Part shown: positions 15,266-22,218 of the stretch, one piece after another
Layout of the letters: each line of letters opens with the position of its first letter
How positions within the stretch are numbered: position 1 is the first letter of the stretch
Assembly (NCBI GenBank): GCA_016707525.1
Contig: JADJHP010000010.1
Location: 186,001-250,000, forward strand
Source: Ignavibacteriota bacterium
GTDB taxonomy: Bacteria > Bacteroidota > Ignavibacteria > UBA10030 > UBA6906
DNA length: 64,000 nucleotides
Reading direction: 5' to 3'
Translations under genes and position numbers: made by a program
The notes under the pieces: generated by a model
Database searches by the model: none
What the model was told of the DNA's origin: nothing
The model's input: the letters and a program-made list of their open reading frames with translations, nothing else

Positions 15266-16738
15266 ATGGAAGAGATCATCCTCTTTTCGTACATCACCGC
15301 ACTCACGATCCTCTTTATCTTCGGGTCGCATGGCTTCGTCATGATCTATTATTACCTGAAGTTCAAGTCCCGGAAACAGCCATCCGCCGGCACGCTCGAG
15401 ACCTATCCGGTCGTGACCGTACAGCTCCCGGTCTTCAACGAGGTGTACGTGGTCGGGCGCCTGATCGACGCCGCGTGTGCCATGATCTATCCGAAGGACA
15501 AACTGGAGATCCAGGTGCTCGATGATTCCACGGACGAGACCGTGGAGGTCGTGGCCCAGCACGTGGAACGCTACCGCAAGCTCGGGTACGACATCAAGCA
15601 GGTACGCCGCACCAACCGGCAGGGCTTCAAGGCCGGTGCGCTCAAGGAGGGGCTTGTCAGCGCCCGCGGCGAATATGTGGCGATCTTCGATGCGGATTTC
15701 GTGCCGCGGCAGGACTTCCTGCTCAAGACGCTGCCGTACTTCGCCACCGATCCCAAGATCGGCATGGTGCAGACGCGCTGGGAGCACATCAACTCGGATT
15801 ACTCGATCCTCACCCGTACGCAGGCGATGGCACTCGACGGCCACTTCGTCATCGAGCAGGCCGTGCGGAACAAGGTCGGCTTCTTCATCAACTTCAACGG
15901 TACCGCCGGCGTGTGGAGGAAAGAATGCATCCTCGACGCAGGCAACTGGCAGGCCGATACGCTGACCGAGGATCTCGACCTGAGCTACCGTGCGCAGCTC
16001 CGCGGCTGGAAGTTCAAGTACCTCAACAACGTCACCTCGCCGGCGGAACTGCCGTCCGAGATCAATGCCCTCAAGTCGCAGCAGTTCCGTTGGACCAAGG
16101 GTGCGATCGAGACCGCGCGCTAGATGCTCCCCACGGTGTGGCGCTCCGATCTGCCGCTGAAGATCAAGGTGCACGCGACGTTCCACCTCACGAACAACCT
16201 GGTCTTCCCGTTCATCGTGCTGGCCGGTGTGCTGAACGTGCCGCTCGTGTTCATCAAGCATGCGGGCGCGCACAACGCCTACTTCACGTTCATGTCGGTG
16301 TTCGTGTTCGCCTTCATCGGCTCGTTCCTCTTCTATCTGTTCTCGCAGAAGGACGTGTACGCCGATTGGCGGAAGCGTATCTTCCTCTTCCCCGTGTTCA
16401 TGGCGGGGAGTATGGGCTTCGCGGTGAATAACAGCCGCGCGGTGCTCGAAGGGCTCTTCAAGCGGAAGAGCGAATTCGTGCGCACGCCGAAGTACTCCAT
16501 CCAGAACAAGAAGGACACCTGGCGCGACAAGAGCTATAGCCCCGTGAAGATCAGCGGCACGGTGGTGCTGGAGCTCTTCCTTGCGGCCTACTGCCTGATC
16601 GGCGTGGTCGCATCGATCTACTTCCTCGAGATCGCGGCAGTGCCGTTCCAGTTGATGTTCTTCCTCGGCTTCGCCTTCGTGTCGGGGATGTCCCTGAAGC
16701 ACGCTTTCCTCGCACGCCGTGTGCGCGCCGAAGGGTAA
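15266..16738 (+). CDS. Processive family-2 glycosyltransferase (cellulose-synthase-like), split by in-frame TAG
   Basis: Residues 1-286 and the continuation from 16124 are in the same frame, separated only by TAG at 16121-16123. The first part has an N-terminal membrane helix and all catalytic landmarks: DDSTDET (near 86), FDADFVP (near 141), TEDLDLSYR (near 234) and QQFRW (QxxRW, near 272). After the stop, MLPTVWRSDLPLKIK continues the family alignment (normally AR-K-MLP) into four or so membrane segments. Such enzymes polymerise or transfer sugars from nucleotide sugars at the inner membrane. The TAG probably replaces AAG (Lys): one base change, error or mutation. A functional split protein is less likely. 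Confidence 0.85.
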
Positions 16739-16739
16739 C

Positions 16740-17321
16740 GTGGCCGGTGGAACGGACATCGAGGCCCGCTTCGCGGAGCGCGCAGCGGGATTGCTTGACC
16801 GCGGCGATGTGCCCGCGGCCCTGAGTGTGCTGCTGGCCGGGATGAAGCAGTTCCCGGCGTATGCGACGGCACACGTGTTGTTGGGACGGTGTTACGAGCG
16901 GTTGGGCAAAGCGCAGGATGCGGAACAACAATTTGCACAGGCCCGGCGGATACTGCCGGGCCTGTCCGGTATCGGGGCCGTCGTGCAACCGCAGGAAGGG
17001 GCGGAGAGCAGCGTGGATTTCATGCTGCGGCAGTTGCCGCACGTGAAGGTCCGTCCGGATGCCGGGGCGCAGGGGCACACGCCATCGCCATCGATGCAGG
17101 AGGATCAGGGCGCGTCCGGGGAGAGCGGGACGGACGGAGCTCTTCCTATCGTATCAGCGACGCTTGCGGAGATCTACGCGGACCAGGGAAGGTACCGTGA
17201 GGCGGTTGAGGCCTACAACAGATTAGCACAACAGCGCCCGGCAGATGCCGGGCGCTATCGTGAACGCCGTGCGGAACTCGAGAGACTACTTCAGGGTGTT
17301 GATAAGCTTGGCGAGGCGTGA
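16740..17321 (+). CDS. TPR-repeat protein
   Basis: About 193 residues from a GTG just after the glycosyltransferase stop. The N-terminal TPR pair has AAGLLDRGDVPAALSVL and ATAHVLLGRCYERLGKAQDA, and a C-terminal unit has LAEIYADQGRYREAVEAY. A low-complexity linker (PDAGAQGHTPSPSMQ) joins them. No signal peptide is seen. TPRs mediate protein contacts; the partner is unknown. Its 3' end overlaps the convergent rpsT 3' end by 36 bases. Confidence 0.75.
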   Translation: MAGGTDIEARFAERAAGLLDRGDVPAALSVLLAGMKQFPAYATAHVLLGRCYERLGKAQDAEQQFAQARRILPGLSGIGAVVQPQEGAESSVDFMLRQLPHVKVRPDAGAQGHTPSPSMQEDQGASGESGTDGALPIVSATLAEIYADQGRYREAVEAYNRLAQQRPADAGRYRERRAELERLLQGVDKLGEA

Positions 17322-17540
17322 CTTCTGATTCGCGGCGGTGTTCTTGTGGATCACGCCTTTGGCGGCAAGCTGATCGAGCAGCTTCACCGTCTTGGTCAGT
17401 TCGACCACGGCCTTTGCCTTGTCGGTCGTGGTGCTGACGCGCTTAATGGACTTGCGAATGCGAGACTTTGCCTGCGCATTGCGGGCTGTGCGGCGTTTCG
17501 CCTGGCGTGCCCTTTTTTCTGCCGATACGTGCTGAGCCAT
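17286..17540 (-). CDS. rpsT: 30S ribosomal protein S20
   Basis: 84 residues starting MAQHVSAEKRARQAKRRTARN, with KSRIRKSIKRV and the usual C-terminal region VIHKNTAANQKSRLAKL. Length and basic composition are normal for S20. The open frame continues upstream, but the ATG at 17538-17540 gives the family N terminus. Transcribed from a promoter at 17596-17624 with a leader of about 50 bases. Confidence 0.97.
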   Translation of the reverse strand: MAQHVSAEKRARQAKRRTARNAQAKSRIRKSIKRVSTTTDKAKAVVELTKTVKLLDQLAAKGVIHKNTAANQKSRLAKLINTLK

Positions 17541-17595
17541 CCGGCCACTTCTCCAAGAATGAGGTACGTCAACAAGATTATCGTTACGAAGCATA

Positions 17596-17624
17596 AAAAT
17601 AATGAATTCGCGGGAGAAAGTCAA
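17596..17624 (-). promoter_or_regulatory. Promoter of rpsT
   Basis: On the minus strand TTGACT (17619-17624) and TATTTT (17596-17601) are separated by 17 bases. The position fits a short leader before the rpsT ATG at 17540. The rest of the gap to etfB (17625-17769) has no clear element beyond the etfB ribosome-binding site. Confidence 0.6.
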
Positions 17625-17769
17625 AGCCCGTTTGCCTTTTGGGCAGGGTGTAGGTATATTTCCAACCCGGAAAGGGCGATGACCCGGGGCAAAATTGCCC
17701 GGAACACGCCATAGAATGGCGGTATTCGCCCCCGGAAAGCGGTTTTGTCAGTCCACATGAAGGAGTTGC

Positions 17770-18516
17770 ATGAAGGTTGCCGTCTGTATCAACCACGTTC
17801 CCGACACCGAAACGAAGATCAAGGTCGGCGCCGATAATGTCAGTATAGACCGCGCCGGCGTGAACTTCATGATGAGCCCGTACGATGAGATCGCCGTTGA
17901 AGAAGGCCTCCGTATGCGCGACAAATTCAAAGGCGAGGTCGTTGCCATCAGTCTCGGCAACGACAAGCACAAGGAAACGCTCCGGAAGGCCCTGGCGATG
18001 GGCGTGGACAAAGCGGTGCTCCTGAAGGACGATAGCGAACGCGATTCGTTCGGCGTGGCAGCAGCGCTTGCCGAAGAACTCCGCGCCCTGGCCCCCGATG
18101 TGATCCTGTTCGGGAAGCAGTCCATCGACCACGACGATGCCCAGGTCGGCACCCTCGTTGCCGAGATGCTCGGACTTCCTTCCGTTGGCGTCGCAGTGAA
18201 GATCGAGATCAATGACGGCACCGTGGTCTGTCACCGCGAGATCGAGGGTGGCCATGAGACCGTCCATACGAAATTGCCGGCCGTGTTCCTGGCACAGAAG
18301 GGGTTGAATGAGCCCCGGTATCCTTCGCTGAAGGGGATCATGGCGGCCAAGAGCAAGCCCATCGAGGAGAAAGCCGCCACCGCGGCCACTCCCCGCGTCG
18401 AGACCGTTGCCCTGAGAAAGCCCGCCGCCAAGGCCGCGGGCCGGATCCTGGGCACCGACAAGACCGCCGTCCCCGAACTGATCCGGCTACTCCATGATGA
18501 GGCAAAGATCATATGA
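17770..18516 (+). CDS. etfB: Electron transfer flavoprotein, beta subunit
   Basis: 248 residues starting MKVAVCINHVPDTETKIK, with the FixA/EtfB landmarks NFMMSPYDEIAVEEGLRM, LAMGVDKAVLLKDD, LFGKQSIDHDDAQVG and C-terminal LPAVFLAQKGLNEPRYPSLKGIM. With EtfA it forms an FAD heterodimer passing electrons from acyl-CoA or similar dehydrogenases to the quinone pool. AAGGAG is 4 bases before the ATG. Overlaps etfA (ATGA). Confidence 0.96.
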   Translation: MKVAVCINHVPDTETKIKVGADNVSIDRAGVNFMMSPYDEIAVEEGLRMRDKFKGEVVAISLGNDKHKETLRKALAMGVDKAVLLKDDSERDSFGVAAALAEELRALAPDVILFGKQSIDHDDAQVGTLVAEMLGLPSVGVAVKIEINDGTVVCHREIEGGHETVHTKLPAVFLAQKGLNEPRYPSLKGIMAAKSKPIEEKAATAATPRVETVALRKPAAKAAGRILGTDKTAVPELIRLLHDEAKII

Positions 18517-19478
18517 AAGTCCTGGCGTTCGCCGAACAGCGTGATGGCAAGTTCAAGAAATCCTCGTTTGAAACGGTGCGCGCGGCGCGCGATGTCGCGG
18601 ATACCCTCGGCGCCGAATGCGTTGCCCTGGTGGTCGGCAGTGGCGTAACGGCAATGGCCGGCGAGCTCGGCCAGTATGGGGCAGCGCGCGTGATCGCGGT
18701 GGATGACCCTTCGCTCGCAGCCCATGCGAACCGGGCATACGCGAAGGCGATCAGCACGGTCGCGAAGAAGGAAAGCGCCGCCATCGTGTTCCTGCCGGCG
18801 AGCCAGATGGGCAAGGACCTTGCGCCGCGCGTGGCGGTGCAGCTTGAGGCCGGACTGGCATCGGACTGCATCGCGTTGCAGGTCGAGAACGGCGACATCC
18901 TGGCGTCGCGTCCGGTGTTCGCCGGTAAAGCGGTGGCGGATGTGCGGGTCAAGACCGCGGTGAAGGTCTTCACGCTCCGGCCGAACGTCTTCCCGGCAAA
19001 GGCGGGCGGGGCATCTGCTCCGGTGGAGGCCGTGGCGGTCGCCATGGAACCTGCGGACCTTACAACTGTTGTACAGAGTGTGGCGGTGGCCACCGGGCGG
19101 CCGGATGTCACCGAAGCGGACATCATCGTGGCAGGGGGCCGTGGCATGAAGGGCCCCGAGCACTTCGCGCAGCTGGAATCCCTTGCGGACGTCCTCGGTG
19201 CAGCCATCGGTGCATCGCGCGCCGTCGTGGATGCCGGGTGGAGGCCGCACGATGAGCAGGTCGGACAGACCGGCAAGACGGTCTCCCCGACGCTCTATAT
19301 TGCCTGCGGCATCTCCGGGGCGGTGCAGCACCTTGCGGGTATGTCGTCTTCGAAGTACATTGTGGCGATCAACAAAGACAAGGATGCCCCGATCTTCCAG
19401 GTGGCGGATTATGGGATCGTGGGGGATCTGTTCGAGGTGGTGCCGGAGTTGACCGAGCAACTGAAGAAGAGAACGTAA
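18513..19478 (+). CDS. etfA: Electron transfer flavoprotein, alpha subunit
   Basis: 321 residues. The N-terminal half (FAEQRDGKFKKSSFETVRAA) matches EtfA, and the C-terminal FAD domain has AGGRGMKGPEHFAQL, GASRAVVDAGWRP, VGQTGKTVSPTLYIACG and GISGAVQHLAGM, ending with INKDKDAPIFQVADYGIVGD. Normal length. Translationally coupled to etfB. Confidence 0.96.
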   Translation: MKVLAFAEQRDGKFKKSSFETVRAARDVADTLGAECVALVVGSGVTAMAGELGQYGAARVIAVDDPSLAAHANRAYAKAISTVAKKESAAIVFLPASQMGKDLAPRVAVQLEAGLASDCIALQVENGDILASRPVFAGKAVADVRVKTAVKVFTLRPNVFPAKAGGASAPVEAVAVAMEPADLTTVVQSVAVATGRPDVTEADIIVAGGRGMKGPEHFAQLESLADVLGAAIGASRAVVDAGWRPHDEQVGQTGKTVSPTLYIACGISGAVQHLAGMSSSKYIVAINKDKDAPIFQVADYGIVGDLFEVVPELTEQLKKRT

Positions 19479-19531
19479 GAGGGAAGAAGGACGAAGGACG
19501 ATCCTGTTGTTCCTTCGAGAAGGAGATCACT

Positions 19532-20134
19532 GTGGAACGAGTGTTGGTGGACATACTGGGACTTTCGACGAACCCCGCGAGCGGCGGCGCGTATGCGCTC
19601 ATCCTGCGGGAGGTTGAAGGCACGCGGAGGCTCCCGATCATCATCGGACAGGCCGAAGCGCAGTCGATCGCCCTCGAGATGGAGGGGATCAAGCCGCCAC
19701 GCCCGTTGACGCATGATCTCATGAAGAACATCATCTCGGCGTTCGGTTCGGAGCTGACCGAGGTGACGATCGATGATCTGCGTGACGGCACCTTCTATGC
19801 AAAACTGAGCATCGACAATCAGTTGATCGATTCACGTCCCAGCGATGCGATCGCGCTCGCCGTGCGCTACGGTGCGCAGATCTTCGTGTCGTCGGGCGTG
19901 ATGGATGAAGCCTCGTTCGTCCCCGACGAAGAAGAGGAAGAAGGGCCGCCGAAGGAAGGCGCTGCACCCAAGCCGCCCAAGGCCCCCGCCCAATCCGCGA
20001 AAGAGCAGGGGGGCGGCAAGATGACCAAGCTCGAGCAATTGAACCAGCAGCTCAAGCAGGCCATCGAGAAGGAAGAGTACGAGAAGGCGGCCGCCTTGCG
20101 CGACGAGATCCGGAAGCTGGAACTCAGGGACTGA
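19532..20134 (+). CDS. BFN (DUF151) domain protein with C-terminal UVR motif
   Basis: 200 residues from a GTG preceded by AAGGAG. Residues 1-130 are the bifunctional-nuclease family domain: VLVDILGLSTNPASGGAYALIL, LPIIIGQAEAQSIALEMEG, RPLTHDLMKNII, DSRPSDAIALAVR. An acidic, Pro/Ala-rich linker follows, and the tail LEQLNQQLKQAIEKEEYEKAA...RDEIR is a UvrB/UvrC-type helical hairpin. BFN domains have reported nuclease activity in some members; the physiological role is unsettled. The BFN+UVR combination occurs in related bacteria. Not obviously co-transcribed with etfBA. Confidence 0.88.
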   Translation: MERVLVDILGLSTNPASGGAYALILREVEGTRRLPIIIGQAEAQSIALEMEGIKPPRPLTHDLMKNIISAFGSELTEVTIDDLRDGTFYAKLSIDNQLIDSRPSDAIALAVRYGAQIFVSSGVMDEASFVPDEEEEEGPPKEGAAPKPPKAPAQSAKEQGGGKMTKLEQLNQQLKQAIEKEEYEKAAALRDEIRKLELRD

Positions 20135-20140
20135 CCGCAC

Positions 20141-20189
20141 ACCCCGCGCGGGGTGAGGGTCCACATGGTAACGGCATCCGCCCGGATGC
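20141..20189 (+). other. Two short hairpins after the BFN-UVR gene
   Basis: ACCCCGCGCGGGGT (20141-20154) is a perfect palindrome 7 bases past the stop. GCATCCG-CC-CGGATGC (20174-20189) is a second stem just before the next gene's possible GTG start. No T-run follows either, so Rho-independent termination is doubtful; the second could also affect translation of the gene at 20191. Confidence 0.35.
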
Positions 20190-20190
20190 T

Positions 20191-21261
20191 GTGAGAACAC
20201 GGCCGCACTTTGACCGCATCCTCAGGGGAGTGATGCAACTTCGCGAATCCATCCGTACGATCCTTTCACCTCACCCCGCACCAGCGGAGAGTCGCGCGTT
20301 CATCGATCTGACGCTACGGATCGCCACGACCCACATCCTGAAACGCGTCAACGCCGGGGCCATCACCCCTTCGTTCTTCGGACTCACGCCCGATGACCTT
20401 GCCCTCGATTGCATCGGCCCGTTGTTCGCACGCGATGCGCATGGCACATTCACACAGCTTGAGGTCTACTACACCTCGCTCCACTGGGAATCTCTGCCGG
20501 ATGCCGAACTCCTTGCGGCCACCCGGCGCATCGTCTATAGTATGGTGCACCAACAGCTGGTCCGCCTGTACCGCGATCACGATCCCTCGCTTGAGAAGAT
20601 CATCCGCAATCTGAGGAACGCCATTCACGCAACGACGGCCCTGCACGAGGACCGGCGCGGGGGAGAGCTCTGGATCGCCGGGGCCGGCGAGACCCCGGCG
20701 GATCGGTCCTTGCCGGAGATGCCGTGGGCATATCTGGAAGGCGAGTTGACCGGACGCCTGCACGAGCGGACCCCGCTGCGGGAGGTCGTGCACCATTGCA
20801 CGACGATCCTCGAAGGCCAGGCCGTCTACCGGAAGAGTATACCACTGACGTCCCTCGCGCTCATCCTCCGGATGGCGTATGCACGGTTCGGCTCGGGCCC
20901 GGAAGAGGGCCGGGACCAGGGGGAAGCCCCGATCCGCGGCGAGGAGGCGGATCGTGTCATCGACGGGGCGCTGCTGGGCATCGAAACCGAGAAGCGTTCT
21001 GCCTATCTGGAAAAGGGAAAGGTGACAGGCCCGATCTATGTGGCGTACATGTCCGCCATCCGCGGGATCCTCCATGCGGAATTCGTCGAGAACGACGGTA
21101 TCGATCATTCGTATTTTGCCCGCTTGCAGGGAATTCTCCCCGGCCTCTCCCGGGAGGAATATTTGGAGAACCACCGTTGCCATCTGGAATATCTCGCCAA
21201 ACTGGCCCGGGAACGATTCCTTGGCATGATGCGGGAAGAACTCCTCGGGGTGCAGAAATGA
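20191..21261 (+). CDS. Diverged protein with weak sigma-70-like features, first gene of the zinc-finger / Lon-like module
   Basis: 356 residues from GTG 20191, or 342 from ATG 20233; neither has a well-spaced ribosome-binding site. All-helical by composition, no signal peptide or membrane segment. Part of the N-terminal third (TPDDLALDCIGPLFARD, later TRRIVYSMVHQQLVRLYRDH) follows the hydrophobic pattern of sigma region 2 (DDLvQdvF...), and the C-terminal LSREEYLENHRCHLEYLAKL faintly recalls region 4. The next gene is a zinc-finger anti-sigma-like protein, which supports the idea. It is longer than ordinary ECF sigma factors and the match is weak. The family is not recognised with certainty. 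Confidence 0.6.
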   Translation: MRTRPHFDRILRGVMQLRESIRTILSPHPAPAESRAFIDLTLRIATTHILKRVNAGAITPSFFGLTPDDLALDCIGPLFARDAHGTFTQLEVYYTSLHWESLPDAELLAATRRIVYSMVHQQLVRLYRDHDPSLEKIIRNLRNAIHATTALHEDRRGGELWIAGAGETPADRSLPEMPWAYLEGELTGRLHERTPLREVVHHCTTILEGQAVYRKSIPLTSLALILRMAYARFGSGPEEGRDQGEAPIRGEEADRVIDGALLGIETEKRSAYLEKGKVTGPIYVAYMSAIRGILHAEFVENDGIDHSYFARLQGILPGLSREEYLENHRCHLEYLAKLARERFLGMMREELLGVQK

Positions 21262-21314
21262 TCCCATCCATGAAATTCTGCAACGGCCAGGAGATGCACC
21301 GAATATGAGACACC

Positions 21315-22151
21315 ATGGTCCACATTGATGAACATACGCTTGAAATGCTGATCCTGGAGCCGGAGCGGTTCCAGCCAGCAGAACGGGCTGTCCTTGCTGC
21401 GCATATCAGCGTGTGTCCGGGGTGCCATGCTGTTCATGAGGACCTCATGACGCTGCATGGCTATGTCCGGGAAAGCCAGGGGCAGCCAACGCCCTCGCTC
21501 GTCGCCGCGATGAAGAGGATCTTTGCCCGGGGCACGATGGTCTCCCTGACCCCCTATCATCCGCACCTTCAGGTGCCTGCCGGAGGGTCGTATTCCGGGA
21601 TCCTGGCTGCGATGGCGCCTGAATCGATGTCGCAGGAAGGGTTTGAAACCGTGGCCACGTACGCATCGGAAGTGAACCATATCCTCCTGCGTGTCCGTCA
21701 GGATGCGTCCAACCGCAGAGTGAAGTTATACTATCATGCCGACGATCCACTCTGCCAGCTCGGGCCGGTCGTCACGCTTCCGGCGCTGGACGCTGATGCC
21801 GTGATCGATGATCAGGGACGGGCGGAGTTCCACATCGAGGCGCCCCGCACCCCGCGGGAATGGTCTCAAGCGGAAGCCCTTGTGGCATTCCCCGTGTGCT
21901 CCGCGGTGCGTGCGGAGGACGGAACGGTGCATGTCGAGAATACTCCGGGCCACTCCTATGACGTATCGATCGAGCCCTCCGGCGCGCTGATCGGGATCCG
22001 TTGTTCTGATGGCCCCACGATGCCTGGCATCCGCCGCGCGGTGATCTGGTCCGCGGAAGGACTGCCTCTTCTGGTCGGGTTGACAGGTGGCCGTGCATCA
22101 TTCCTTGATCCTGCACCAGGAAGGAAGTTGGTTATCCGATTGTACACCTAG
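21315..22151 (+). CDS. Zinc-finger (anti-sigma-like) soluble protein
   Basis: 278 residues. The N terminus resembles zf-HC2 anti-sigma domains: EHTLEMLILEPERFQPAERAVLAAH, then HISVCPGC (HxxxCxxC) near residue 31. Unlike most anti-sigma factors of this type no membrane helix follows. The rest is beta-rich (VKLYYHADDPLCQLG; AEFHIEAPR; LVIRLYT) and could be a ligand- or protein-binding domain. It lies 53 bases after the preceding gene and 67 before the Lon-like gene, all on the same strand. The role as regulator of the preceding protein is inference. Confidence 0.7.
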   Translation: MVHIDEHTLEMLILEPERFQPAERAVLAAHISVCPGCHAVHEDLMTLHGYVRESQGQPTPSLVAAMKRIFARGTMVSLTPYHPHLQVPAGGSYSGILAAMAPESMSQEGFETVATYASEVNHILLRVRQDASNRRVKLYYHADDPLCQLGPVVTLPALDADAVIDDQGRAEFHIEAPRTPREWSQAEALVAFPVCSAVRAEDGTVHVENTPGHSYDVSIEPSGALIGIRCSDGPTMPGIRRAVIWSAEGLPLLVGLTGGRASFLDPAPGRKLVIRLYT

Positions 22152-22218
22152 CGGCGATGTCCGGAGCCCCGGGCTCCGGTCCGTCTCCTGTGCGTCACAC
22201 GATGTCGTCCCTCCTCCG

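Noticed and set aside
16121..16123. Amber-codon reassignment in this organism
   Set aside because: Only one internal TAG in a conserved gene is seen; a point error or mutation explains it, and other genes here end normally at TAG.
15254..16759. 501-codon minus-strand open frame
   Set aside because: Antisense to the processive glycosyltransferase, whose catalytic motifs are plain; the frame is His/Arg/Glu-rich shadow.
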